Of a stretch of 64,000 nt of DNA, positions 27,810-39,115 are shown in pieces (position 1 is the stretch's first letter; each line of letters begins with the position of its first letter). The stretch is from contig KV748273.1 of the NCBI GenBank assembly GCA_001692895.1, positions 186,001 through 250,000 of the forward strand, given 5' to 3'. The translations under genes were made by a program, and so were the position numbers. The notes beneath the pieces are model-generated. The model saw only the letters and a program-made list of their open reading frames with translations, had not been told where the DNA came from and ran no database searches. The stretch is from Cenococcum geophilum 1.58 (Eukaryota; Ascomycota; Dothideomycetes; Gloniales; Gloniaceae).

Positions 27810-28440
27810 AAGTCACCTAAGGGGGACCTAGGAAGAGCGACTGCTGAACTACTTAGAGTTATTCCCTTTACTATAAAAGGAGAGCCAGTTTTTTTATTAC
27901 CTAGTTTCTAAAGACCTTATTCTATAAGTTTCTACTCCTTAAAACAGACCTTCTTATATACCTTCTTAAGGCGAAGTAATTAAGTAGACGCTATAATGTA
28001 AGTATTTAGGGCCTTCTATTCCGTATTATAAGAACGTTCTAACTTAGTAAGGGCTTAAGACAGTTTACTATCTAGCTATATAGTAGTAAATTAAACATAA
28101 AACCCTAAGACAAATTAGTTAGGAAACTAGATAACTATTAAGAGTAATAGGTCGCGTATACTTAGCATTAGAGGTAAAGCAAACGTCATAGGATAAATAA
28201 ATATTTGCTTTAGTGCACTCTAAGTAAAAGGATAGTTATTGTAAGAAAGGACTTGCTAACGCAATATAAACTAACCCCTCTCTTATATAATAAGAATACG
28301 GAGATAGCATAATCTTACTAAGGGATAATATTGTAGTAATAGTGCGGGCACGACGTTGGGCGTATAAAGAAGAAGTTACTTTAGGTATAATGAGTAACAA
28401 TATTAACTAAATTAATTAGATGGATATTACACCTTTAGTA
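27810..28440 (-). pseudogene. Frame antisense to E3, in the pol-3' LTR spacer (fossil)
   Basis: The minus-strand counterpart of the E1, E2 and E9 antisense frames. Read from about 28,410 downward, its first 120 or so codons match the other copies residue for residue over long stretches, including an LSLSKI segment and a TKANI segment. That is more protein-level similarity than expected of a non-coding spacer under RIP. It is broken. Function unknown. Confidence 0.5.
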
Positions 28441-28496
28441 AACGACTTAAAGATATTAAGGATCTTTAAGGATAAAGATAAAGAGGAGGGAGATGG

Positions 28497-28921
28497 TGTT
28501 ATAGACGCTTTAAGTACAATATTACGACTATTAGGAGAGGAGTTAGAAGAAGCTAGTTAGTTAATTTAAGCACGGTTTAGGATAAATCCGGTAGAACTAT
28601 GTAACGAGGAATGGTAACTAAGGTTATATAATATACTACGTATTAAACAAGAGGAATGAGAGGAACTTACGTACCTTATGTATAAGACGTATATTACGTA
28701 TAAGAAGGATTTTATAGGAGTATAGTTATGTATTTAAGGACCCTTAGTCCCTACCTAGATAGTTTCTTCCTTATAGTGATTCTTAGAATACAATTAGAGT
28801 TAATCTGTTAGGCAACCACTCTACCAGTTATTATTACGTTGTTAATTCTTTTATTTACTTTACCTACACACCTAGCCCAATAACGAGCCTATCGTAGTAC
28901 TTGCTATAAGGTTCCGTTACA
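28497..28921 (+). repeat. E3 3' LTR (425 bp)
   Basis: Follows the purine tract and ends GTTACA, the better preserved family terminus. It is followed at once by the CTATA duplication and resumed E2 sequence. Confidence 0.9.
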
Positions 28922-28926
28922 CTATA
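28922..28926. repeat. Target-site duplication of E3, right copy (CTATA)
   Basis: Identical to 20967-20971. E2 sequence continues from here with the segment that follows this site in the uninterrupted E3 copy (near 26,690). Confidence 0.9.
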
Positions 28927-30059
28927 TAGAGAGCTATAACCTATTAAAATACTAGAGAGACTATAGGAGGTTATATTATAAGACTTTATTATTAAGTTAC
29001 TAAAGTTAAGAGATCCTATTACTGGATAAGATTATTATATAATCTTAGTAATAGTAGACAAGCTTATAAAGTGGGGATACTTTATAGCATGTTTAGAAGA
29101 AATATTAGCGGAAGATGTTACTAAAATCTATATTAAAGAAGTATTTATAAGATATAAAGTATTAAATAAGATTATATTGGATAGAGATCTAAGATTTATA
29201 GTAGTATTCTAGAAAGTATTCTTAGTAGAGCAAGGAGTTTAAGTAGTAACTTCTACTGTATATTATCTATAGACAGACAGTTAAATAGAAAGATTAAATT
29301 AGATACTAGAATAGTATCTAAGGCATTATATTAATTATGCACAGAATAATTAGGTATTGCTATTACTAGTTATATAGTTTATATATAATATAACACTATA
29401 GGAAGGAATAGGTATGTTACTATTTAAGGCGAATTACGGACATAAGCTAAGGACCTTATTATCGCTATATTAAGTAAAGAAGATAAGTAGTATAGCTAAG
29501 TAAAGAATAAAGAGTTTAATAAATCTTTATATAGACCTTATAGAAACAGCTAAGGTAGTATAGTAAAGGATAAAAAAGTACTATAATACTAAGAGATCTA
29601 AGGGACTAGATCTTAAGGAGGGAGATAAAGTATAGCTACTATATAAAAATTTTAAGTGTTAACAACTAAGCAAGAAGTTAGACTATATCAGACTAGGACC
29701 TTTTAAAATTATATAGAAAATTTTATTAGTTATATTTAAGTTAAATCTACCAGTTAGGATAAAGATTTACCCTATATAGTACATTATAATGCTAGAGCTA
29801 GCATATAGGAATATTAAGCCACCGGTCTATAAAGCACATATATATAGAGGATAAGAGGAAAACAAATAGTAAGTTTTAAAGATTATTAGTTATAAGGACA
29901 TAGACAATAAAATATAGTACAAAGTAAAGTAGATAGGCTATAACGAGACTACCTAGGAGCTACTAAAGAACCTAAAGAACGCTATAGGAAAGGTATAGGA
30001 GTATTAGAAGAGAAAAGGTTAGGTAATATTAATAAAGGGGAATTACCAAAGAATAAGTT

Positions 30060-30700
30060 ACCTAAGGGGGACTTAGGAAGAGCGACTGCCAAACTACTCA
30101 GAGTTGTTTCCTTCTCTATTAGAAGAGAATCTATTCTTTTATTATTAAGTTCCTGCAAACCTTGTTTTATAAGTTTCTACTCCTTAAAATAAACCTTCTT
30201 ACAAACTTTCTTAAGATAAATTAACTAAGCGGATGCAGCAAGACGAGAATTAAGAGCCCGTTATTAAGCATTAGTAGCCTCCTTCTTAGCATTATATAAA
30301 TAACAAAGTTCCGCTAAGGCGACGGACAGTTTATTATTAAGCTTCGTAGCAGCAAATTAAATATAAGACCCTATAATAAATTACTTAGGGAACTTAGAGA
30401 CTATTAAGAGTTATAGGACGCGTATACTTAGCGTTAGAAGTAGAGCAAACATCGTAGGACGATTAAATGTTTGCTTTAGTGCACTCTAAGCAGAAAGAGG
30501 GTTATTAAGACAATGGACTCGCCATTACGATATATACTAACCCCGCCTTTAAACAACGAGAACACGGAGATGGTATAATCTTACTAAGTAATAGTATTGC
30601 AGTAATAGTGCGGGCACGACGTTGCGCTTATAAGAAAGAAGAGGCTTTAGGTATTATAAGTAACGATATTAACTAAATTAATTAGACGGACATTATACCT
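30060..30700 (-). pseudogene. Frame antisense to E2, in the pol-3' LTR spacer (fossil)
   Basis: Minus-strand segment that in its first half keeps two CxxC-like Cys pairs around a GLVYIV segment, and in its second half a Lys/Glu-rich, coiled-coil-like stretch. Collinear with the antisense segments of E1, E3 and E9. Broken in this copy. Confidence 0.5.
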
Positions 30701-30762
30701 CTAGTAAACAACTTAAAGATACTAGGTATCTTTAAGGACGAAGATAGAGAGGAGGGAGATAG

Positions 30763-31183
30763 TATTACGAACGCTTTAAGTATAATATTACAACTACTTA
30801 GAGAGGAGTTAGAAGAAGCTAGTTGGTTAATATAGGCATGGTCCAGGATGGAACCCGTGGAACTATATAATGAGGAATAGTAGCTAAGGTTATATAACGT
30901 GCTATATATTAAACGCGAGAAACAAGAGGAACTTATATACCTTATATATAACACGTATATTATATATAAGGAGGATTTTATAGAAGTACGGTTGTGTATT
31001 TAAGGACCCTTAGTCCCTACCTAGATAGTTCCTTCCTTATAGTAATTCTTAAAATATAATTAGAGTTAATCTATTGGGCAACCACTCCACCAGTTGTTAT
31101 TACGTTATTGACTTACTTGCAATACCTATATACCTAGCCCATTAACAAGTCTACCGTAGTTCCTGCTATAAGGCTCCGTTATA
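30763..31183 (+). repeat. E2 3' LTR (421 bp)
   Basis: Preceded by a purine tract (AGAGAGGAGGGAGATAG) and followed directly by the TAGTT duplication. Same length as the E2 5' LTR. Confidence 0.87.
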
Positions 31184-31188
31184 TAGTT
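31184..31188. repeat. Target-site duplication of E2, right copy (TAGTT)
   Basis: Identical to 15195-15199. E4 sequence resumes immediately after it. Confidence 0.88.
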
Positions 31189-34100
31189 TGCCTTTTAGGA
31201 ATTTTTTAATATTAGTATTGACTATCTTCCGATATAAAAGCTTGGGTTTAGTTTTTAGATTTATCTTAAAAAAGTTATAAAAATAGGGGGGGAGCACTTT
31301 ACGGGCTTCCTTTATTATATAGTCGCCTTCTACTAGCTAGCGGAAAGACCTTTCTAATAGGTTTAGTACTTCTATTAGGCCTATAAGCAGCTCTTTAAGT
31401 AGCTATTAGTACTTATCTTATTTAACTAGTTCTACTAGCTCCGCTATATAGATCCTTATTACCTTTACGTCTTTTTATTTATAGAACTAGGTAAAATTAA
31501 TAGCATAAGTGCATTTAATATCGTCTAGGTTAGGGCGTGTCTAATTCTCCGGTGCTATGGCTGGGCTAGTACGGCTTAGTTGGCCTAGGGGGGCGGAAAC
31601 GAGGCGGTGGCCCTATATAGTACGCGCGGGAGATAAGTATAAGGTTAGGCGTTACAGTGGCGCGGTTTCTATTATCTGGGTCTTAGTAGTTCTATAGCTA
31701 GTCCTTATTATAATATAAGCTGTAGTGTGCGTATATAGTATATAGCTTAGTTCTAGGTATTAAGCTAGGCGGCTAGGGTTTAAATAGTGCCTAGGTTAGG
31801 GTTAGATTTTTAGTAGTAGCGGCGCGAAACGGACCTTCTTCCTTAGTCTCGGTACGGCTGGCTAGCCTGTTATTTTAGTCTTAAGTACTAGGGTAGTCTA
31901 GTCTTCTACTATCTCGTTTCTTTGCAGCTATACGAGCTCCCCTTTATTAGGAATGTCTTTTACTATTAAGGCTTTATATATAGTTCTAGGTACTAGGCTT
32001 AGTAGTACTAAGTATCAATATAGGGCGTCCCTGCTAACGTTAGTTATCCCCTACGGGAGGCAGTGCCTAGAGTAGTAGTCTAAGTTAAAGTAGATCTTAA
32101 GTTTCCTAAAGCTAAAACGGGGCTTATACTTCTAAAGCTAGGGCATACCTAAGATAATTAGGGTAGTAGGCAAGAGTTTAGTAATAAAAAAGAGTATAGC
32201 TTTAGTATAGAGGCCGATTAACATTTAGGCGGTAAAGTAGTCTATAATAAGTGAAGTTGGGATACTATCTGCGAGGCGCAGTAGCCTAGGTGCTAGTAGC
32301 TTCTTAGTTATAATATTATACTTTCTTATAATAGACTCTATATTAGTAAATGCTATTATAGTACTACTAGAGTCCACTAGGCTTACTGTATTAATATAAA
32401 TTTGGGGGTATAGGTTACGTAATAAGGAGAGTTGGGTTTAAATAAGGATTAATTTCTTATTACTGTTTGCTAATCTAAGATTAAGTGGTAGTTTACTAAT
32501 AGAAAGGACTAATTAATCTAGTAATAGGGACCTAATCTTCTCGTCTTCCTCCTTATATAGTTTAGACTTTTAGATATAACTTAGTCTAAGGGTCTGCCTT
32601 TTAATAACTAGGGTATAGAGCTGTCTTAGCGGGGCGGTCTAGTGTCCGTCTAGCTGGCGGTGTCAGTTTTAGTTTTAGTTAGGGTATAGGAAAATAATAC
32701 CTCACTAATAACGTAGCCGTATTTATATTTGCTAGCGCGAAGTTACTAATACTAGGCGTTATTAACGGGTTAGGCTCCTATATAGGGTATAGTTTGGAGT
32801 AACTAAGCCGTAGGGTTAAAGGGGGGGGGGTCGTCTACCGCGGCTATAATAGGCTCCGCGGTTACCGCGTCCATAATAGACTTTACGGTTACTACGTCCG
32901 CGGTTATTAGTTCGCGTCATTTAATAGGGTGGCATTAGGACTGGGTTTGCTGTCTTAGTGGGGTTATAGGCATCCTTTTAGTAGCTAGGCAGGCTATAAG
33001 CAAAGTATAGTCTATCATTAACGCGGCGCTTACGCTCCGTGTTTAAGATTTTATTATGGTCTATAAGTTCTCTAGTTATTACTAGGGTTAGGGTTAATAT
33101 AGGGGCAGGGGCTTAGGCAGGTAGGTAGTGGTTAGCGTTTTTTTTAAGGTTGGCTTAGTATATATAGTTTATAAGGTTCTTAATAAACATATCTATCTAC
33201 TTACTCTAACCTATATAGTCGCTATCGTTGATTTTATAGGCAAGTCTAAGTACCAGCTCTTCCATCTTTAGAGAGATAAACTTTTAGAGTAGGTCCACCT
33301 TCTATTTATTTATCTTCTTAGCGCGGACTATTAGCTTATTAAGCTCTCCCTTCTAGGACTAGTAATTACGCTTGCCCTAGGGGAAATAGTTAAGCTTATT
33401 CTTTGCGACCTAGGTTATATTAAGGACCTTATAGTAGGCAGTAAGGTCTTTAAGCATATCTTCCTTAATAGGCCTTTTTTATATAGATGTGTTATTTGGG
33501 TTCTTATATATAAGCTCTAAGCCCTACTTAATAAACTTATAGGCCTTTTCCTCTAGTATATCTAAGATATAAAGGATCTGGGACTAAACTATATTAAAGT
33601 AGTCCTAGTTCTAGTTAAAGACTCCCTTAATCTTAATATGCTAGGTCTTAAAATTAGCTTATTATTTTAGTAGGGTGCCTTTTCCGCTAAATATTAGCGG
33701 GTCTTTAGATCTCCGTTTTTTCTACTAGGTTACTACCGTTGTTATAGGGGTTAATTGTTTTAGAACGGTAATAGTCTCTACCTAAGAGTTAATAGTTCCT
33801 ATTTAGGAAGCGATAAGGGCACTAAGGTTTTTATTAGCTTTTTTATTAGTGGTGTTTATATTATATATATACTATAGTTTTACTTTAATATTACTAAGAA
33901 ACTCATTAGTATAGTTAATAAGGGTAAGGTAAGCTTTACTAGGCTTAAAGGTCTTAGGGTACAGTAGGGAGCGGTGGATTGTCTATGTAATATTAGGGTA
34001 TGTCTCTATAAAGAGGTCTGCAAAAACGTTACGGGGGTTTTAGGTTTTAGCCATTTCGGCGTCATTAGTGTCGCCTATCTAGGCGCTAGGTAAAAACTGA

Positions 34101-34243
34101 GGATCATTCTAGGACTGTGCTAGGGGCGTATTAGTTTTAGTAGGGGCGCGTATAGGTCGCGATTGCTCTAGGGCGGAGATTAATTAGCTAAGGTATAGGG
34201 AATTAGTAATCGTAATGGGGCGCAAATTAAAGATACCATAAAC
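31189..34243 (-). mobile_element. E4 5' piece: gag and protease region (fossil)
   Basis: Minus-strand remnant. Gag begins with an ATG at 34,054, after a leader of about 190 bp next to the 5' LTR. A retropepsin-type active-site region lies near 32,340-32,400, and the piece then runs toward the RT, which is found beyond E2. It keeps more CpG and GC-rich patches than the inserted elements, including a run of G near 32,820. It is broken in many places. Confidence 0.72.
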
Positions 34244-34430
34244 TATTACAGTGCTGTAATAAAGTAGACTAAATAACTACGTTGTGGTATAAAGAGGGGA
34301 AGAAGGTAGAAAGGGGGTATTGTATATAAATAGTAGGGCCGGCCGCTAAGTCGCTAGTGGTGGGCCAGCTAATAGTAGGAAATAGTATGAGATAGTATAA
34401 AACAGTATGCGTTAGGTCAGTGCCGTGACA
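34244..34430 (-). repeat. E4 5' LTR (187 bp)
   Basis: On the minus strand it starts TGTCACGGCACTG and is the same length as 3513-3699. All of about 13 hand-counted differences between the two are transitions. A sequence reading TGGTATC follows on the minus strand a few bases after the LTR and could be part of the primer-binding site. Confidence 0.85.
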
Positions 34431-34435
34431 ATTAA
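34431..34435. repeat. Target-site duplication of E4, right copy (ATTAA)
   Basis: Identical to 3508-3512. Joining the two flanks restores a continuous AT-rich sequence. Confidence 0.85.
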
Positions 34436-34756
34436 TCTAGTAGAACTTAGCAGGAATTAATTAAGGTAATAGAATTTAGTAAAATTTAGTTAAAGTGTTA
34501 AGTTTTATCTATTAAGTGTTTTGCTAAGATATTTCTGCTATAGTTAGGCTAGTCCTATTGTAGGAAGTAATAGAAACTAGCTAAGTTATAAAGTAATAAG
34601 CAACTAGAATAGGAATAGGGCAATTACTAAAATTCGACCTAGATTAATATCCCCCCTAGCTTTAAGTATAAGGTATAGATATAAATAGGGAGTCTAATTA
34701 ATAGAATAATAGTAGATAGATAAATCCTTAAGGGAAAAGGAGAAGTCTATATATCA
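34436..34756. other. AT-rich flank of E4, unassigned
   Basis: No coding potential or recognisable repeat. Short imperfect repeats of TAGTAGAATTTA type span the E4 insertion point. Probably RIP-altered remains of an older element. Confidence 0.4.
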
Positions 34757-35655
34757 GGTAAAAAATAAGGTTTAAACTTAGGAATAAAGATAGGCTAAGA
34801 GTTAACCTAAGACACCTGGCGTATTATATATTATTATATATAGTATATATAGATAACCAATATAAAATATATAAAACGCTAAAGGCGAGGAACTAGAAAT
34901 ATCTAATAAAAATATATTAGGCGCTAGATAAGCAATAAGATAGAAATACTAAGTATATATATGGCTAGCATCTAGTAGAAGTTTAAAAGTTAGATAACCT
35001 AACGCTTTAACTATAAAGATTTCTTATAGAAAAATGCCTAGATAAATAATAGTAGTAGAAATTCCTAGAAAATATATATCTATAGTATATAAAGGAAAAT
35101 TAATAAATAAAGTATTAGTTAAAGGCGGACTAAGTATTAACAAAATCTAGTAGCTAATAGTTAAGAAAAGGCAAGGCCTATAGGACTAGAGGGAGCTAGT
35201 AGTAAAGCCTTAAACCCTTAAAAGAATTTGAGGATAATATTTAAATTTAGGAGTTAAATAGCAAGATTAATAGTTCGAAGCACTAATAGATAGTAGAGTA
35301 ATAAGGAACTATATATTACTAATAGCTATTAAATAAATAGGACTATCTTATAGATAAAAGGAGTACTCTTACCTACTAGTTATAATTTTGGGAGATCTAA
35401 TAGCCTATAGAAAAGGTATTATTAATCTTAAAATAGGACCTATTTAGATAACTATTAAAGGGAGACTAATTAAGATGTCTTTTAATATCCTACTATTAGG
35501 ACGGGATAAGGTAGTAATAGGGATGCCTTAGTTATAGAAATATAATTTAAAAATCAATTATGTTATAGGTTAGGTCAATATTAAAAATGCTTAATGCTAT
35601 ATAATATAATAATAAACTAAAGTAATATGTAAAGAGACTAGGTAAGGGTTAATTA
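34757..35655 (+). mobile_element. Fragment of the E1/E2/E3/E9 family (gag end and protease region, fossil)
   Basis: Collinear with E2 from about 18,290 to 19,190, including the protease active-site region near 35,275-35,310. Both ends are abrupt, with no LTR. Part of it overlaps in content with the fragment at 36916-39115, so the two come from different copies. Broken. Confidence 0.75.
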
Positions 35656-35685
35656 TATAATAATAATAATAATTATTTATTACTT

Positions 35686-35910
35686 AACGTCCGATTTAGA
35701 TCCCTATTAGGCCTATATAGACTACTCCTTATTTATATATAGGGAGAAAACTCTAATTAAGAAAACCCCGTAATCTACCTCTCCACCTTTTAGGACTTGC
35801 CTACTTAGCGCCTATAAGTTACCTATAGTGCTCTACTACCTTACTTTTTAACCTCCTTAAGAACCACTGCTGCCGTAATAAGCCTACGGACGCGCTAGTA
35901 TTGTAAACTT
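35686..35910 (+). repeat. Dispersed repeat shared with 60629-60870
   Basis: Begins TTAACGTCCGATTTAGATCC and matches 60629 onward in blocks (GACTACTCC, AAGAAAACCC and CTTAAGAACCACT-like segments). This copy is more RIP-altered than the one at 60629. Identity of the parent element is not known. Confidence 0.55.
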
Positions 35911-36359
35911 TACTCTACTACTATAGAGTTATTAGGGGGCGTCTATTGCTCGCCTCTTTGCCCTTTATTACTATTTCCTTTATAACTTAGAACTGGTCTA
36001 GTATATTTTAGCTAATAAGCCACTAGGTAACCGCCTTAAGACCTTTTTTTATTAAGAGTAGTGTGTTATAGTTCTCCGTGCCAGCTACTAAGAGTATTAC
36101 TTTTTAGTTAGTATATAGGGGGCATAACAGTATTACGTATTTTGGTGTCTATCTTAGCCAGCTATATTTATATCTTAGGCTACCTACTAAAACACCTACC
36201 TAGTAAAGTGTCATGCGATGCGCTACCTATACCTGCGGTATAGGCTAGAGAGCTTATAAGGCATTCCAACCGGCAGCCCGTCCAGTCGCGAGACACTGCT
36301 GCTACCCTTTTGGTGGTTTGTATGGTCGAGTGGGTTGGGCTTGGGCATAATAGCTAGAA
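35911..36359. other. Unassigned AT-rich DNA with a low-RIP island
   Basis: No gene seen. Around 36,225-36,350 the sequence regains CA/TG dinucleotides and GC, in sharp contrast to the DNA on both sides. A 63-codon minus frame here has no recognisable features. Confidence 0.4.
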
Positions 36360-36915
36360 CCCCTAAACTAGGTATAAAATAAGGAAAAGTTACGCTAAGG
36401 TCGCGGCCAACCACCGTATTAAAATTTATGGTGGTTAAGATATTATAGAACTTTAACCGGCAATTAAAGTTATTTAATTAGCTAAATTCTTACCAAGAAA
36501 CGCCTCGCGGACTAATTTAGGTAGTAGTATAGAGTTCTGCCGACCTTACTTACTAAACTAACTAATTAGGATTTTCTATGCCCGGCATAGAAAATCGCTA
36601 TTAGCTTAGTTAAGGGCGGTAAGCGGAACTAATATCTTTGTGGTAAAAAATAGGTAACCCTATATACTGCCTATTTTTTAAGTTATTTATTTAGTTTAGA
36701 GACTAAACTATCTAGGGGAGAGGAGTACTATTACGGCACTAACCTAACGCATACTGTTTTATACTATCTCGTACTATTTCCTACTATTAGCTAGCCTACT
36801 ACTAGTGACTTAGCGGCTGGCCCTACTATTTATATACAATACCCCCTTTCTACCTTCTTCCCCTCTTTATACTATAACGTAGTTATTTAGTCTACTTTAT
36901 TGCAGCACTGTGATA
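36360..36915 (+). mobile_element. 3' end of a second E4-family element (fossil)
   Basis: Matches E4 in inverse orientation: a short piece homologous to the DNA next to 12,041, then the uninterrupted GTCGC site, then the whole tail equal to 3700-4022, the purine tract and a 187-bp LTR. It carries the empty site for E1. No 5' end was found, so the copy is truncated. Confidence 0.8.
36729..36915 (+). repeat. 187-bp LTR of the E4 family (third copy)
   Basis: Aligns end to end with 3513-3699 and 34244-34430 in reverse complement and is preceded by the AGGGGAGAGGAG purine tract. Confidence 0.82.
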
Positions 36916-39115
36916 TTTATAATATATTAAGGATAAAAAGCAAACTAGGTATTAGCTAAAGAGTAAGCTAAGTATATAGGGATTAAGTAACTAATAGTTA
37001 GGAAAAGTAGAGGCCTATTAAACTAAAGGGATAGTATTAAAGATACCTTAGTTATAGGAATATAATCTAAGAATTAATTAGGTTATAGGTTAGGTTAATA
37101 TTAGAAATACTTAATAACGCAAAAGGCGTATAGCTACTAAGTTAGTATAGTACTAAGTTAGAGCAATATACGAGGAAACTAAAAAGGGGTTATCCTATAT
37201 ACTAAAAAGATACTATAAGTATAGTAAAAAGCTATAGAGCCTAGAAAGGAAAAAGCTATTAGAGTATATAGTATAGGATTATAAGATAGAGTTAAAGCGG
37301 AATAAGTCTAAAGTTCTTTCTAATCTATAAATTAACTAAAGAGGAGTTAAGAGTACTTAAAGAGTTTATATAAAAGAACTTATAAGAGGGATATATTAGA
37401 CTATCATAGTTATTAGTAGGATATTTAGTATTATTTATACTAAAGAAAAATAGAAAGCTTGGGCTATATATTAACTATAAATAACTAAACAGCATTACCA
37501 GAAAGGATAGGTATCCTTTACCCTTAATTAGCGAGATTTAAGATAGGATAAGTAATATATAAATCTTTATAAAGATAAATCTAAGATAGGCGTATCATTA
37601 GATTAGGATTAAGGAGGGCGATAAATAAAAGGTAGCCTTTAGGTTAAAGGAAAGACTATATAAACTATTAGTTATATAATTTAGACTTATAAACGTACTA
37701 GTAATATTCTAAAAGCGAATTAATAATATATTAGGAGAATACTTAGATAAGTTTATTATAGTATACCTTAATAATATTATTATCTACTTAATAACTAAGG
37801 AAGAATACAGAGAAAACGTTAAATAGGTTTTAAAGAGACTATAAGAAGAACAGATACTAGTAGTAATTAAAAAATATATATTCTTTATAAGGAAGATAGA
37901 TTTTATTAAATTTATTATTAAACTAGGTTATATTAGTATAAATCTAAAGAAAATAGAAGCTATAGTAAATTAGTAAGAACTAGAAAACGTAATAAAATTA
38001 AGGCTATTTTTAGGGTTTTATAATTACTATAAAAGGTTTATAGCACAATAGTTAAAGAATATTAAACCGTTTATAAGGCTTATAAAGAAAGAGAAACTAT
38101 AGGTATAGGGAAATAAGAAAAGAGATTATTTATAAAACTTAAGGAGTTATTTACCTAGGAACTAATTCTTAAGATTTACTAATTAGGGTTAGATATAGTT
38201 ATAAAAATAGATATATTATACTTTATATTAGGAGTATATTTGCTATAAAAGCACAGAAATGCATAGCATCTAGTAGTATACTATAGTTAAAAGATAACAC
38301 TACTAGAGTTAAACAATAACATCTATAATAAGGAATTATTAGGTGTAGTTATAGTACTTAGGGAATAAAGAGTATTCTTATAAGGTAGAGAGAAACTATT
38401 TATAGTTAAGATAGATTATAAAAACCTAATAGAGGTTTTAATAATAAAAGAACTTAACTAGAAATAAGTTAGATAGGTAAAGATACTTATAAAATACTAA
38501 TTTAAGATTTAGTATACTAAGGGTATAGAAAATACAAAAGCTGACGCGTTAAGTAGAAAAGCTAAATTATAGAATAATAAGAAACTATTAGGGGTAATGC
38601 TATATAAAGACGAAGATAGATTAATTAGGTATAATTATCTAAAGATTACCATAATTTAGGAATATAATTCACTAGAAAGTAATTAGATAAAAAAGATCTA
38701 AACAGTATAAAATAAGAATCTAGACTTAGAGCAATATAAAAATAGAGAAGTAACGTATATACTAAGAAGTATTATAAAAGAATTTGTTAATAAATTTTAC
38801 TAGGGAATAATATAGGGATATAAAAGGGCCTAAGGGCTAGTATTAAGACTCTAGAGGGGGTATATTATTAATAGATCTAGGGCTTAGTGAAAGAGGTTAT
38901 AGGGGAGTATTTAGATTACTAAGGGAATAAGCTATATAGAAAGCTATAGCCTATTAAAATACTAGAGAGACTATAGGAGGTTATATTATAGGACTTTATT
39001 ATAAAGTTGCCAAAGTTAAAGAATTCTATTATTAGGTAGGAGTATAATATAATCCTTATAATAGTAGATAAGTTAACTAAATAGGGCTACTTTGTAGTAT
39101 ATATAGAAGAAATTA
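36916..39115 (+). mobile_element. Fragment of the E1/E2/E3/E9 family (protease end to integrase, fossil)
   Basis: Collinear with E2 from about 18,605, with an internal loss of about 300 bp near 37,035, through RT (active-site region near 37,757-37,790) and RNase H (about 38,250-38,560) to the start of integrase at about 39,110. There it is cut by E7. No LTR. Broken throughout. Confidence 0.78.

Larger units (their letters stand above)
20972..28921 (+). mobile_element. E3: chromodomain-type Ty3/gypsy element nested in E2 (fossil)
   Basis: A 7,950-bp plus-strand copy with 425-bp LTRs at both ends and the duplication CTATA. Gag begins near 21,430. A capsid-like stretch near 21,600-21,800 is the best preserved open piece. 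The Cys/His-box region lies near 22,440-22,505, the protease region near 24,505-24,560 and the RT active-site region near 25,470-25,495. RNase H lies about 25,970-26,280, integrase about 26,690-27,350 and the chromodomain-like end near 27,660-27,760. A purine-rich tract (AAGAGGAGGGAGATGG) directly precedes the 3' LTR. As the innermost insertion it is the youngest in this stack and keeps more CA/TG than E2. Still broken in many places. Confidence 0.9.
15200..31183 (+). mobile_element. E2: chromodomain-type Ty3/gypsy element split by E3 (fossil)
   Basis: Plus-strand copy of the E1/E3/E9 family inserted into E4. Own length is about 8.03 kb after removing E3 and its extra duplication. It has 421-bp LTRs at 15200-15620 and 30763-31183. 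Gag begins near 15,660, the Cys/His-box region lies near 16,665-16,715, the protease region near 18,800-18,830 and the RT active-site region near 19,770-19,795. RNase H lies about 20,260-20,560. E3 interrupts between RNase H and integrase at 20,971. Integrase resumes at 28,930 and runs to about 29,700, with a chromodomain-like segment at about 29,910-29,990. Very heavily RIP-altered, more so than E3. Confidence 0.88.
3513..34430 (-). mobile_element. E4: Ty3/gypsy-type element with 187-bp LTRs, host of the nested stack (fossil)
   Basis: Minus-strand element whose own DNA is in three pieces: 31189-34430 (5' LTR, gag, protease), 12041-15199 (reverse transcriptase, RNase H, integrase, chromodomain-like end) and 3513-4027 (3' tail, polypurine tract, 3' LTR). 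Net length is about 6.9 kb. The gaps are the later insertions E2 (holding E3) and E1, each with its own 5-bp duplication. The two LTRs are both 187 bp, and by hand count they differ at about 13 sites, all transitions. It is broken in many places. Domain order protease-RT-RNaseH-integrase marks Ty3/gypsy. As host of the other insertions it is the oldest layer of this stack. Confidence 0.85.

Noticed and set aside
30682-30954. 90-codon minus-strand frame
   Set aside because: It crosses the E2 spacer and LTR border; the open run is chance in AT-rich LTR sequence and is not shared by the other LTRs.
36223-36414. 63-codon minus-strand frame in a low-RIP island
   Set aside because: It runs into the E4-family tail and has no recognisable features; the better composition alone does not make it a gene.
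34757-39115. One element of the E1/E2 family interrupted by an E4-family copy
   Set aside because: The two fragments overlap in content (both cover the protease end), and no target-site duplication flanks the E4-family piece, so they are better read as parts of two copies.
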